DNA from: Ferruginibacter sp.
GTDB lineage: Bacteria; Bacteroidota; Bacteroidia; Chitinophagales; Chitinophagaceae
Reading direction: 5' to 3'
Assembly (NCBI GenBank): GCA_025350645.1
Contig: JANXXM010000125.1
Coordinates: 21,417-85,416, forward strand
Length of the DNA stretch: 64,000 nt
The position numbers were made by a program, and so were the translations under genes. Positions 8,519 through 20,375 of the stretch are shown here, one piece after another; the first letter of the stretch is position 1; each line of letters begins with the position of its first letter. The notes beneath the pieces are model-generated. The model worked only from the letters and a program-made list of their open reading frames with translations. It was not told the DNA's origin and searched no databases.

Positions 8519-9829
8519 TTAGTTTATTATCTCCCCTTCCAAATCATAATCGTACGCCTTCGTAATTTTAACCATCACAAAATCGCCGGGCTGTAATTTT
8601 TTTGTGGTGTTTATAATTACTTCATTATCTACTTCTACACTGTCAAATTCTGTGCGGCCAATATATCTTCCACTTTCTCTTTTATCTACCAGTACTTTAA
8701 AAATTTTGCCCAATTTTTCCTGGTTTTTTTCTAGCGAAATTTCCATTTGCACATCCATTATTTCTCTTGCCCGTTCTTCTTTTTCTTCTGCGGGAATATC
8801 ATCAATTAAACCATGAGCGCTCGTATCTTCCTCATGGCTGTAGGTAAAAATTCCTACTCTGTCAAACCGCATTTTTTCTAGAAAAGTTTTTAGTTCTTCC
8901 ACATCATCTCTTGTTTCGCCGGGGAAGCCGGCTATGAGTGTGGTGCGTAGGCAAATACCCGGAACCTTTGCCCGTATTGCGTTTACGAGTTCCTCCATTT
9001 CTGAGCGGGTAATATTTCGTTTCATTGCATGCAGCATATTATTTGCCGCATGTTGCAAAGGCATATCCAGGTATTTGCAAATATTATCATGCGCATTCAT
9101 GGCATCTAATATTTCCATAGGGAATTTTGAGGGGTAAGCATAATGCAATCTTATCCACTGCAAACCCGGTATTACTGCAAGCTCATTAAGCAAACGGGGC
9201 AGCTCTCTTTTTTTATAAATATCCAACCCATAATAAGTAAGTTCCTGTGCTATGAGCATTATTTCTTTTACGCCACGTTGCACGAGTTGTTTGGCTTCTG
9301 CTACCAAACTTTCTATAGTGCGGCTCACATGTTTGCCCCGCATAAGCGGTATGGCACAAAATGAGCAGGTGCGGTTGCAGCCCTCGCTTATTTTCATATA
9401 TGCGTAGTGGCTGGGTGTGGCCAGCAGCCTCTCTCCTATTAACTCTCCTTTATAATCTGCTTCAAATTTTTTGAGTATTTGTGGCAGTTCCATTGTACCA
9501 AAAAATGCATCTACCTCTGGTATTTCTTCTTCTAAATTATTTCGGTAGCGCTCGCTGAGGCAGCCGGTTACATACACTTTATCCAGCTTGCCTTTTTTCT
9601 TTAGTGCCACATTATCCAGTATGGTATTTATGCTTTCTTCTTTAGCCTTATCTATAAAACCGCAGGTATTTATAATTACAATATTATGATCCAGCTTGCC
9701 GTTTTCGTGTACGGTATCAATATCATTTGCCAGCAATTGGCCACTAAGTACTTCACTATCCACCATGTTTTTACTACAACCGAGCGTTATAATATTTACC
9801 TTATCCCGTTTTATTGTTTTTGTCTTCAT
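8519..9829 (-). CDS. rimO: Ribosomal protein S12 methylthiotransferase RimO
   Basis: 436 residues from the ATG at 9829. An upstream ATG at 9862 adds 11 hydrophobic residues not expected in the family. It is a radical-SAM enzyme that methylthiolates an Asp of ribosomal protein S12. The N-terminal cluster cysteines are Cys18 (TLGCSKN), Cys56 (NTCGF) and Cys90 (TGCLSER). The radical-SAM triad is CNRTCSFC (Cys151, 155, 158), and a C-terminal TRAM domain covers about the last 65 residues (KVLVDKRESGRYIGRTEFD). The TLGCSKN signature favours RimO over MiaB. It is monocistronic. Confidence 0.95.
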   Translation of the reverse strand: MKTKTIKRDKVNIITLGCSKNMVDSEVLSGQLLANDIDTVHENGKLDHNIVIINTCGFIDKAKEESINTILDNVALKKKGKLDKVYVTGCLSERYRNNLEEEIPEVDAFFGTMELPQILKKFEADYKGELIGERLLATPSHYAYMKISEGCNRTCSFCAIPLMRGKHVSRTIESLVAEAKQLVQRGVKEIMLIAQELTYYGLDIYKKRELPRLLNELAVIPGLQWIRLHYAYPSKFPMEILDAMNAHDNICKYLDMPLQHAANNMLHAMKRNITRSEMEELVNAIRAKVPGICLRTTLIAGFPGETRDDVEELKTFLEKMRFDRVGIFTYSHEEDTSAHGLIDDIPAEEKEERAREIMDVQMEISLEKNQEKLGKIFKVLVDKRESGRYIGRTEFDSVEVDNEVIINTTKKLQPGDFVMVKITKAYDYDLEGEIIN

Positions 9830-9841
9830 AATGTAAAGGCG

Positions 9842-9849
9842 CAAAGGTA
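9842..9849 (-). promoter_or_regulatory. Candidate -7 box for rimO
   Basis: The minus strand reads TACCTTTG, matching the Bacteroidota -7 consensus TAnnTTTG, 13 bases before the ATG at 9829. This implies a very short leader and supports the inner start. No clear -33 element was found. Confidence 0.4.
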
Positions 9850-9862
9850 GGGTAATGAACAA

Positions 9863-12405
<2,543 letters not shown>

Positions 12406-12425
12406 CTTTTTTAGCATTCATATAC

Positions 12426-12456
12426 ACCTGCATCTTTAGAAGTTGCAGGTTTTTTT
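12426..12456 (+). terminator. Rho-independent terminator after GH97
   Basis: Arms acctgca (12426-12432) and tgcaggt (12444-12450) form a 7-bp stem with an 11-base loop, followed by six T. It lies 20 bases after the GH97 stop. Confidence 0.8.
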
Positions 12457-12605
12457 GTGGCTATAACACCCGAAGATAATCCGTTATTTTTTTTACTAAT
12501 ATTACTAAAAGTAAAAAAAAAATAACCCAATAAAACTGTTTTTTTATTTATTATGTAATTAGCTGCGTTAAATATTTCCATTACAATTTTACCGTAAAAC
12601 TAATT

Positions 12606-13334
12606 ATGAAAAAAAATACCGGGCTAGCTTTTGTTTTTTGCTGTAGCAGTATTTGCTCTTATGCACAAACTAAATCCGTAAAAAATGTAAACCAGTTTAT
12701 AGATTTTACTATTGGCATTGGTGGCCAACAAGGCTCTGCAGCTATTGCATATCTATACAATTGACAACTGGGTAAAAAAGAAAATTTGAAGCTGGTATTG
12801 GTGCAAGGTTTACATCTTACTTTGCTGGAAGCAAGTACTACACTACCGCTCCTGCAATACTCACTACAGGCAAAACAGGACCTGCTGTATTTTTCGGAGA
12901 TGATATATCGGCAAATATTGACAGCTTTCAATTAAAAAATTTCAGGTTAATGCGCAATCTTTCTATTAACTTAGGGTATAATATTACATCTAAATGGTAT
13001 GCAGGGTTTAATATAGATGCTATAGGCGTAAGTTTTGGAAGCAGCAGGCAGGGTATTTATTATTCCAATGCAACAACCGGCACTGTAGCCAATGCAAAGC
13101 CCACATCACTTAATATTTTACTGGTAAGCGATAATGATCGTGGCACAATAAACAGCGAATTTTTTACCCGGTTATGCCTTTAATAAGCGGTGGAGTGTAA
13201 AAGTTGCATTTGAATTTTTATTTGCAGAATACACTACAAATACACAGGTACAAACAACGCCAACCGGATTAAAAAATGATCGTTTCCGTAATAAAGTTTC
13301 TGCCCTTGGGGTAGGCATTTCTTATCATCTTTAA
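12606..13334 (+). pseudogene. Broken exported outer-membrane beta-barrel-like protein
   Basis: ATG at 12606 opens a signal peptide (MKKNTGLAFVFCCSSICSYA) and the start of a barrel (FIDFTIGIGGQQGSAAIAYLYN), then stops at TGA (12762-12764). After a frameshift the reading resumes as FEAGIGARFTSYFAGSKYYT and continues through NLSINLGYNITSKWYAGFNI. A second frameshift near 13170 leads to YAFNKRWSVKVAFEFLF and a typical barrel C terminus (KVSALGVGISYHL) before TAA at 13332. The alternating amphipathic strands and aromatic ends suggest an 8- to 10-stranded barrel of about 240 residues. One stop and two frameshifts show that it is inactive. Confidence 0.75.
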
Positions 13335-13345
13335 AATATATTATT

Positions 13346-13783
13346 ATGAAAAGTTTTGTTCATGCTGCAGCTATATGCTGTGTGATTTATTTTTCTGCTT
13401 GCAAAAAAAGTGAACCTGCTACAGCTCAAGTTACGCAGGTGACAGATACTACTTTTAACATTAATGCAGCTACACTTTTAAAACAGGGCAGTTTTACCGG
13501 CAACATGAATTACAGTGTATCTGGCACTGTAAAATTGTACAGCTATCAAAGTAAAAATTACCTCTATCTGGAAAACTATAATGGCAGCAGCGGTCTGGAT
13601 CTTAGAGTGTATATCAGTACAACTATGCAGGCTTCGCAATTTGTATCGCTTGGTAAAATATAGGCCAATAGCGGCTCTCAGCTTTACCTTATCTCCGCAC
13701 CGCCAGATTTTACCACGTACAATAAAGTACTCATCTGGTGCCAGCAATACAGTGTTTTATTTGACTCATCTTCTTTAAACTAA
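13346..13783 (+). pseudogene. DM13-domain lipoprotein interrupted by one TAG
   Basis: An in-frame reading of 146 codons with a lipoprotein signal (VIYFSACKKSE, lipid Cys about residue 16) and a DM13-like domain (KLYSYQSKNYLYLENYN … LDLRVYISTTM). TAG at 13661-13663 interrupts the frame after QFVSLGKI. The frame then continues without any shift as ANSGSQLYLIS and VLIWCQQYSVLFDSS to TAA at 13781-13783. The part after the stop holds the conserved Trp-Cys of DM13, so the truncated product would lack it. A single nonsense change is the only visible lesion. The gene starts 12 bases after the barrel pseudogene and precedes yceI by 21 bases. Confidence 0.78.
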
Positions 13784-13804
13784 ATTTTAAACTAACCACT
13801 TTTT

Positions 13805-14347
13805 ATGAAAAAAATTATTTTAGGTTTTACTTTGTGCTTCGTATTTTTTACCATCACGGCACAGCAAATTTACAAGGCTACTGATGCGGGCAGTAAAATA
13901 CATTTTATTATTAAAAACTTTGGGATAAAAACGGGTGGCGATTTTACCGGGCTTGCAGGTATTGTAAAATTTGATACAAAAAACCTAGAGGCATCTTACT
14001 TTAATGTAACAGTACAATCTACCTCAATAGATACTGACAATGGCAGCAGGGACGGGCATTTGCGCAAGGCAGAATATTTTGATGCGGCTACTTACCCACA
14101 AATAAAAATTATCAGTACAAAAATTACGGCATCTACAGTTGCAGGTCGTTTTTATGTGTTTGCAAATCTTACCATAAAAGGTGTTACTAAACCTATTGAA
14201 TTTGGTTTTAGCGCCCTGCCACAAAATGACGGTTATTTTTTTGAAGGCCAATTCAATATTAACCGAAGGGATTTTGGTGTAGGAGGAAACAGCATGTCGC
14301 TTGCAGATAAACTTTTAGTAAAACTAGCGGTAAATGCAATAAAATAA
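13805..14347 (+). CDS. YceI-family periplasmic lipid-binding protein
   Basis: 180 residues: a signal peptide (MKKIILGFTLCFVFFTITAQ) and one YceI lipocalin-like domain. Diagnostic stretches are SKIHFIIKNFGIKTGGDFTG, IVKFDTKNLEAS, the central DGHLRKAEYFDAATYPQI, and VTKPIEFGF. Family members bind polyisoprenoids or similar lipids in the periplasm. It is intact while its neighbours on both sides are broken, so it is either still selected or not yet hit. It is probably cotranscribed with the DM13 gene. Confidence 0.92.
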   Translation: MKKIILGFTLCFVFFTITAQQIYKATDAGSKIHFIIKNFGIKTGGDFTGLAGIVKFDTKNLEASYFNVTVQSTSIDTDNGSRDGHLRKAEYFDAATYPQIKIISTKITASTVAGRFYVFANLTIKGVTKPIEFGFSALPQNDGYFFEGQFNINRRDFGVGGNSMSLADKLLVKLAVNAIK

Positions 14348-14351
14348 GCGT

Positions 14352-14843
14352 ATGAAAATTAAACTACTTGTACAACCCGCTTTGGATGAAATTGCTAAAA
14401 CCCTTGCTGCGCTGACGAATGAGCAGTACTACATGCCTTGCTGTCTGCTAAATGACGCTAGTATAGGCTAGCATGTAAGGCATATTATTGAATTATACGG
14501 TTGCGTAATAAATGCCTATCACAATGGCATGCTGTGTTATGACGATAGAAAGAGAGATAACAAAACGGAAATAAACAGACAACATGCTACTGCGCTCCTT
14601 CGTTTAATTAGTAGCCGAATAGAAAATGAAAATAGAGACATGATTATACATACTTCTGTAGCGGGAAAAACTTTTAGCGTATCAACTAATTATCATAGAG
14701 AAATATTGTACAATGCGGAGCACACCGTACAGCACATGGCGCTTATACGGGTAGCAATACAATTTGCAAGCGATGTGGTATTGCCACCGGATTTTGGTGT
14801 AGCATCATCTACCATTAAATACAGAAAACAATGTGTACAGTAA
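14352..14843 (+). pseudogene. DinB-like protein interrupted by one TAG
   Basis: ATG at 14352, 4 bases after yceI, opens MKIKLLVQPALDEIAKTLAA. The frame meets TAG at 14469-14471 within SIG*HVRHIIELYGC. Family members usually have Gln there (…GQHxRHIIE…), so a CAG-to-TAG change is likely. The frame then runs on to TAA at 14841. Conserved His in HVRH, and YNAEHTVQHMALIR near the end, match the four-helix DinB/YfiT fold with a three-His metal site. A downstream re-start at 14529 would lose the first helix. Confidence 0.75.
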
Positions 14844-15094
14844 CTTACCTGCCCTCTGCAAACGGCTTTTATCTTACAAGCAACAGGGATGAAAAAAGTA
14901 CAAGGCCCGCAGCATTGCCCCCCGCTGTTTATTTTTTAAATGGCAGTAAAATTATTTACCCAAAAGATGCACAAGGGTGCGGTACATGGATAGCACTTAA
15001 GATAATACAGATGCATTGTGCAAGAAGAAAAAAAACATCAGCAACTTATAGCAACATCATTGGAAGGTTTGCGGCTATTATAGCCGGGAGATAA
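14831..15094 (+). pseudogene. Truncated TANGO2/NRDE-family protein
   Basis: The start overlaps the end of the DinB-like frame. The first 55 residues are a good NRDE/TANGO2 N terminus (MCTVTYLPS, TSNRDEKSTRPAALPP, IIYPKDAQGCGTWIAL). Similarity is then lost, and 32 unrelated residues lead to a stop at codon 88. Full-length members are about 230-260 residues, so about three quarters are missing, probably by deletion. The N-terminal Cys2 typical of the family is present. Confidence 0.72.
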
Positions 15095-15189
15095 GGTTAT
15101 TTATACCTTAATTTCAGCTACAGAAGTATAAGGTTTTTATCAGTAAGTTTGTTATACCGACATACCGGGTCAAATATGGCTTTTTCCCC

Positions 15190-15197
15190 TATCTTTG
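15190..15197 (+). promoter_or_regulatory. Candidate -7 box for secDF
   Basis: TATCTTTG matches TAnnTTTG exactly and lies 46 bases before the secDF ATG. The -33 region is not obvious. Confidence 0.45.
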
Positions 15198-15243
15198 CCA
15201 ACTTGTAAAAATTAACATAGCTTATAATTAAAGTATTTTTATT

Positions 15244-18186
15244 ATGAAACTGAAAGGTTTAGTTTGGTTTTTTACCATTGCACTTCTTTTAATATCTATT
15301 TGGGAACTCTCTTACACTTTTGTAGTAAGAAGTTATGAAAGCCAGGTAAGAAAAGAGGCAGAAAGGCTTACAAAAAATGATGTAGCTAATATGAATGCAG
15401 ATGATAAAGAAGATATTATCAAAGCAAAAACAATTCATATACTGGATAGTACCAAAGAAAAGAAAATTTACCCGCTCGTGGGTACCACTTACCAAAAATG
15501 TAAAGAGTACGAACTTAACCTTGGGCTGGACCTTCAGGGTGGTATGAGCGTGACCATGGATGTGAGCTTGGAAGGATTACTAAAATCCCAGAGCAATAAC
15601 CCCAAAGACAGCACGCTGCTAAAAGCCCTGCAGGGCGCAAGACTTGCTAAACTTAACAGCGATAAAAATTTCATAAACCTTTTTGCAGAAGCATATGCAC
15701 AGCAAAATGGCGCAGGCAAATTATCTTCCATATTTGCAGGCCCCAATAAGGATATTAAAATTGGTGATAATGATAATACTGTTACTGATAAATTGCTGGT
15801 GGTAGGTAAAGGAGCTATTAACCAAACCTATAAAATATTACAGAAGCGTATAGATAAATTCGGTGTAGCACAACCCAACATTAACCTGGATGCAAACAAA
15901 GGCGTTATAAACGTAGAACTGGCGGGCATTACAAACAAGCAGCGGGTAAGAGATTTTCTTACTTCCTCTGCAAACCTACAGTTTTGGAGCATCAAAACAC
16001 TCACGTCGAAAGATTTTACCTCTTTTTTTGAGGCAGATAAATCACTAGCAAAATACCTCAAAGGTGTTTCTAAAGATACTGCTTTTGCAAAAAATGATTC
16101 TGTAAATAATATTTTAAATACCATCATCAGTTTTCCTGTAGATCCTAAAACCGGGCAGTCATATAACGCACCATATATTGGTAATGTAGCAAAAAAAGAT
16201 ACATCGCTTTTAAACAGTTACCTGAGCAACCCCGCATTTACGAGTGTTCTTAGCAGCAATATTAAATTGATATACGGCGTAGAACAAAAAGGTAAAAATG
16301 ATATTGCGTTTTTTGAATTGTATGCAGTGGAAAGAATAAACGGTACAGATAAAGCACCTATGGAAGGCGAAAGTGTAGCTGAGGCTAGCCAGAGCTATGA
16401 TGAAAAAGGTGGTCCATCCATTAAAATGCAAATGACAGCAACGGGTTCTAAAACATGGGCAAACCTAACAGAAAAAAATACCGGAAATTTTGTAGGTATT
16501 TCTCTGGATGATATCATGTACTCAGCCCCATCAGTAAAAGGAAAAATAGATGGTGGCAATACAGAAATAAGCGGTTCATTTACGGTGGAAGCGGCACAGG
16601 ATCTTGCCAACGTTTTAAAATCTGGAAAGCTGGATGCACCCGCAAAAATAGTACAGGAGCAGGTTGTAGGTGCTACGCTGGGTAAAGAAGCAGTAAACGG
16701 CGGTGCTATGGCATTTCTTATTGCCTTTATTGTAATATTCGGGCTTATGTTATTGTACTATAACAGTGCAGGCTGGATAGCAAATATTGCGCTTATTTTA
16801 AACCTTGTATTTACAGTGGGTGTACTGGCCATGTTTGGCTTTACGCTTACGGCTGCCGGTATTGCGGGGCTGGTGCTCACTATTGGTATGGCAGTAGATA
16901 CTAACGTAATTATTTTTGAAAGAATAAAAGAAGAACTCACCAAAGGTAAATCTTACCCGCAGGCAGTAAGCGATGGTTACAAACGTTCACTGGCACCCGT
17001 GCTGGATGCTCACGTTACTTCTTTGCTTACAGCTTTCGTTTTATTATATTTTGGTTTAGGCCCCGTATTAGGTTTTGCCACTACACAAATCATTGGTATT
17101 TTATTGTCTTTGTTCTGCGGTATTTTAGTATCAAGATTAATTACAGATTTACGTACAGATAAAAATCATCACTTTAATTATTTTACGAGTATTTCAAAAA
17201 AAATATTTAAGCATGCCAGTTATGATTTTATCGGCAAAAGAAAATATGCGTATATACTTTCTGCAATAGTATTAACAGCAGGTGTGGCCTCTTTCTTTCA
17301 TGGTTTTAATGAGGGAGTAGAGTTTAAAGGCGGGCGCAGTTATACGGTATCTTTTACAAAACCTGTAAAAAATGATGATGTACGGGATGATCTTAAAACA
17401 GCTTTTGCAAATGAATTTCCTTCTATAAAAACAGTGGGAGATGCAAGGCATTTAAATATTACAACCTCTTACCTTATAGGCAGAGAAAATGCAGATGAGC
17501 AGGTGCAGCAAAAATTATTTGAAGGGCTTAAAAAAGTATTGCCACAAGGTTTAACGTATGCACAGTTTTCTAAAAATAATGTGCAGAGTTCTACAACAGT
17601 GCAACCATCTATATCAGATGATTTAAAAAAAGGTGCTATTAAGGCAACCATCTTTGCCATGCTAATGATATTTTTTTATATTTTCATTCGTTTTAGGGAT
17701 TGGAGATATTCCGCAGGAACAATCGTTACACTTATACATGATGTACTGGTAACGCTTGCGGTGTTCTCGTTCTTTAAAGACATTGTACCTTTTCCGCTGG
17801 AGATAGACCAGCATTTTATTGCAGCTATACTCACCGTTATTGGTTTTTCTATGAACGATACGGTAATTGTATTTGACAGAATTAGAGAATACAGCAGAGA
17901 TATGAAAGGTACTTCTAAAATAACCATCATAAACAAAGCGATAAACGATACGCTTAGCCGTACCGTAATGACGTCGCTTACGGTATTTGTAACCCTGCTT
18001 ATTCTATTTATATTTGGTGGCGAAGTAACCCGCGGGTTTGCATTTGCTATGCTTATAGGTGTGGTTACGGGTACTTATTCTTCAATATTTGTAGGAGCAC
18101 CAGTATTGGTAGATTTTGCAAAAGATAAACCACTGGGCGCTGCATCAGCAATAAAAACTAAAAAAGTAAAAGCACCGGAGCTTTAA
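15244..18186 (+). CDS. secDF: Fused protein-export membrane protein SecDF
   Basis: 980 residues combining SecD and SecF in one chain, as is common in Bacteroidota. It uses proton flow to help pull proteins across the membrane after SecA/SecYEG. The N-terminal helix (about 5-26) is followed by the SecD P1 region with LNLGLDLQGGMSVTMD, a long periplasmic domain (to about 470), six SecD helices (VDTNVIIFERIKEEL in TM4) and the SecF half from about 655 (VEFKGGRSYTVSF, then NDTVIVFDRIREY in the matching helix). The two Asp-containing xDTxVIxF[ED]RI motifs are the proton-path signatures of the two halves. It is monocistronic, with a terminator behind. Confidence 0.97.
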   Translation: MKLKGLVWFFTIALLLISIWELSYTFVVRSYESQVRKEAERLTKNDVANMNADDKEDIIKAKTIHILDSTKEKKIYPLVGTTYQKCKEYELNLGLDLQGGMSVTMDVSLEGLLKSQSNNPKDSTLLKALQGARLAKLNSDKNFINLFAEAYAQQNGAGKLSSIFAGPNKDIKIGDNDNTVTDKLLVVGKGAINQTYKILQKRIDKFGVAQPNINLDANKGVINVELAGITNKQRVRDFLTSSANLQFWSIKTLTSKDFTSFFEADKSLAKYLKGVSKDTAFAKNDSVNNILNTIISFPVDPKTGQSYNAPYIGNVAKKDTSLLNSYLSNPAFTSVLSSNIKLIYGVEQKGKNDIAFFELYAVERINGTDKAPMEGESVAEASQSYDEKGGPSIKMQMTATGSKTWANLTEKNTGNFVGISLDDIMYSAPSVKGKIDGGNTEISGSFTVEAAQDLANVLKSGKLDAPAKIVQEQVVGATLGKEAVNGGAMAFLIAFIVIFGLMLLYYNSAGWIANIALILNLVFTVGVLAMFGFTLTAAGIAGLVLTIGMAVDTNVIIFERIKEELTKGKSYPQAVSDGYKRSLAPVLDAHVTSLLTAFVLLYFGLGPVLGFATTQIIGILLSLFCGILVSRLITDLRTDKNHHFNYFTSISKKIFKHASYDFIGKRKYAYILSAIVLTAGVASFFHGFNEGVEFKGGRSYTVSFTKPVKNDDVRDDLKTAFANEFPSIKTVGDARHLNITTSYLIGRENADEQVQQKLFEGLKKVLPQGLTYAQFSKNNVQSSTTVQPSISDDLKKGAIKATIFAMLMIFFYIFIRFRDWRYSAGTIVTLIHDVLVTLAVFSFFKDIVPFPLEIDQHFIAAILTVIGFSMNDTVIVFDRIREYSRDMKGTSKITIINKAINDTLSRTVMTSLTVFVTLLILFIFGGEVTRGFAFAMLIGVVTGTYSSIFVGAPVLVDFAKDKPLGAASAIKTKKVKAPEL

Positions 18187-18557
18187 AAATAATTTATCTT
18201 AATTATACATCCCTGTCATTTTTTGATGGGGATTTTTTATAAATTATTTTTTTATTGCAATCTTTATACCTTATCATGAGAGCGATTTACTTATAAGTAT
18301 ACTAAAAAAATAATAATGATGCGCAGTAGTCATAAATAATCAAAAAATAAGATTAATGTACTCAAAATATATTTCTTCTTGCTGATGTACTTTAATACTT
18401 TTAGGGAAAAAGGTATGGAGCGTAAATAAAGAAATACTTTATTAAAGTAATTTAATTACATTACTAGAAATATTATTTTAATTAACAACCATTACAAAAA
18501 GTATAAATTTCCCTGCCTTAAAATGGTGTTCTTTTACCTATTTCATATCTTAGCCGC
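18187..18557. other. Intergenic region between secDF and the DtxR gene
   Basis: 371 bases. They hold the secDF terminator at the left end and, near the right end, a TATCTTAG hexamer-like box (one mismatch to TAnnTTTG) just before the regulator start. Nothing else was recognised. Confidence 0.5.
18209..18238 (+). terminator. Rho-independent terminator after secDF
   Basis: A ten-base stem, atccctgtca with tgatggggat (one G-U pair, one mismatch), around a T5 loop, followed by a T6 run. Confidence 0.8.
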
Positions 18558-19214
18558 ATGAATACTTATGCCGAAGAAAATTATTTAAAAGCTCTTTTTA
18601 ATTTAAGCGATGAAAAAGGAGAAGTAACCGTGCAGGAACTAAGCCAACAGTTGCAAATAAAAATGCCTTCTGTAAACAGTATGATTAAAAAACTGGCAGA
18701 AAAGAAAATGGTGTATTACGAAAGTTATAAGCCTATAAAACTTACAGATAAAGGCAAAAAAGAAGCCGGGCTTATTATAAGAAAGCACCGGCTTACAGAA
18801 ATGTATCTTGTTGAAAAAATGGGCTTTGGCTGGGAGCAGGTACATGAAATTGCGGAGCAGATAGAGCATTTACAATCTCCTTTATTTTTTGATAAAATGG
18901 ATGAAGCACTGGAGTTTCCTTCTGTAGACCCACATGGCTCGCCCATACCAGATAAACAAGGGCGCATACAATGGCTGCAATATAAAAAGCTAAGCGATAC
19001 AAAGCCCGGCGACAGAGTAAAACTTAGTGCTGTTACGCATTCTTCAGAAGATTTTTTAAAATTTTTAAACAGCCGCGGACTTTACCTGGGCCTCATATTG
19101 AAAGTGACAGCGATAGAAAATTTTGATAGCAGCATGATGGTAAGTTATGGTAAAAAAACAAATGAAACACTGAGTAAAATGGTAACAGAAAAATTGCTTA
19201 CTGAAAAAATTTAA
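18558..19214 (+). CDS. DtxR/MntR-family metal-dependent transcriptional regulator
   Basis: 218 residues in three parts. The winged helix (about 1-65) includes VTVQELSQQLQIKMPSVNSM as its recognition unit. The metal-binding dimerisation domain (about 66-140) includes RKHRLTEMYLVEKMGFGW and HEIAEQIEHLQ, with the usual His/Glu ligand pattern. The C-terminal SH3-like FeoA domain is at about 150-215 (KPGDRVKLSAV). These repressors bind Mn2+ or Fe2+ and shut down metal-uptake genes. No transporter is adjacent, so the target lies elsewhere and Mn versus Fe cannot be decided. Confidence 0.9.
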   Translation: MNTYAEENYLKALFNLSDEKGEVTVQELSQQLQIKMPSVNSMIKKLAEKKMVYYESYKPIKLTDKGKKEAGLIIRKHRLTEMYLVEKMGFGWEQVHEIAEQIEHLQSPLFFDKMDEALEFPSVDPHGSPIPDKQGRIQWLQYKKLSDTKPGDRVKLSAVTHSSEDFLKFLNSRGLYLGLILKVTAIENFDSSMMVSYGKKTNETLSKMVTEKLLTEKI

Positions 19215-19252
19215 AAATGATTATTAAAATAATTACCGGCAATACAAATTTA

Positions 19253-20263
19253 TTATTTAAAATAAATCTCCGTAGCACCATAACCATATAAAGGATTAAA
19301 CTGATTTACGAAAGATTTTACTTCTTTTTTTAACCGAAGTATTTCGTGTATTTCGTTTCGCAAAACGCCTTCGCCCACACCATGTATAACAATAAACGTG
19401 GGTTGTTTATGTGCTACAGCAAGTTCATAATATTTTTCAAAGGTATTTACCTGTAGCGTAAGCATTTCAAAGTTGGTGAGGGATGCAGGTTTATCTGTCA
19501 ATTTTTCTATGTGTAAATCTATCACAGATCTTGCTGGTGGCAGGTTTTCCCGAATTTTGCCTGCATCAAAAATTCTAAACCCGGCATTGCCCAGGCTGCT
19601 AAGGTCTACCTTGTCGTCATTAAGTTTTTCGGGATAATGAGTAAACAATTCATAAGAAAATGAGGCTTCATTTTTAAGCTGCGTTTCTTCAATTTTTTTA
19701 AATAATTGCTTGCCCCGAAGTTTAAAAAATACTTCATTAAAAGCTACTTTCTTTTTATCGGGGTTTGCAAGGCTAAATTCAAATTCAAATTTTGGTGCTT
19801 CACCCATATCATCAAAACTTACATCGTGCAGGTAAAATTCTGATAAGCCATCCACTTTATTTTTCAGGTTAAAGGAACTTTCCCCATCAAAAACTAGATC
19901 ATAAGTAAAATTATAGGCTTCTTCATTTTGGTTAACAAGGTAAATTTTTAATTTTTCTACCAGGTCATCATCAAATACATCTTTATCAAATACCGGTATA
20001 AAATTTAAAAATACCCCATCTCCTGTTTTCTTTTTTACGGTTTTCTTTTCCCGTTTTACATCATCCACATATATTTTCTTTTTCTCCACTACTTTTTTTT
20101 TCGAAAACATTTTAAAATAAGGAAAATCTATCTGATCCATATATGCCGGAAACCTTACCCCACGCACTTCTATCATTACCATTTTTTCATTCATAATTTC
20201 TACTACTACCCCATCTTCATCCGTTTGCAGTACCAGTATTTTATCGCCCACTTCATATTTCAT
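19253..20263 (-). CDS. DUF2027 and Smr domain protein
   Basis: 336 residues. The N-terminal beta domain (about 1-50, KYEVGDKILVLQTDEDGVVV) and the central region match the Bacteroidota DUF2027 family. A Lys-rich stretch (about 55-80) follows. The C-terminal Smr domain (about 245-336) shows VIDLHIEKL and IVIHGVGEGVLR, the DLH and HGxGxG motifs of Smr nucleases (MutS2 C-terminal type). It may act on branched DNA or on RNA at stalled ribosomes, as Smr proteins do. Its end is convergent with the DtxR gene, 38 bases apart. Confidence 0.88.
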   Translation of the reverse strand: MKYEVGDKILVLQTDEDGVVVEIMNEKMVMIEVRGVRFPAYMDQIDFPYFKMFSKKKVVEKKKIYVDDVKREKKTVKKKTGDGVFLNFIPVFDKDVFDDDLVEKLKIYLVNQNEEAYNFTYDLVFDGESSFNLKNKVDGLSEFYLHDVSFDDMGEAPKFEFEFSLANPDKKKVAFNEVFFKLRGKQLFKKIEETQLKNEASFSYELFTHYPEKLNDDKVDLSSLGNAGFRIFDAGKIRENLPPARSVIDLHIEKLTDKPASLTNFEMLTLQVNTFEKYYELAVAHKQPTFIVIHGVGEGVLRNEIHEILRLKKEVKSFVNQFNPLYGYGATEIYFK

Positions 20264-20283
20264 TTCTAAAAATCTTTAGCCTG

Positions 20284-20291
20284 CAAAAATA
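20284..20291 (-). promoter_or_regulatory. Candidate -7 box for the DUF2027-Smr gene
   Basis: The minus strand reads TATTTTTG (TAnnTTTG), 20 bases before the ATG at 20263. Confidence 0.35.
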
Positions 20292-20375
20292 CACTTTCGT
20301 AGCCATAGATATTAATTCTACTGAGGCACACTTTCATTTCATAACAAAAATTACAGCTAAGTTTTTATAAAATAA

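Noticed and set aside
13346..14843. Stop-codon recoding (TAG as sense) to explain DM13 and DinB-like genes
   Set aside because: Adjacent genes have frameshifts and deletions, and other single-stop genes in the window use TAA and TGA.
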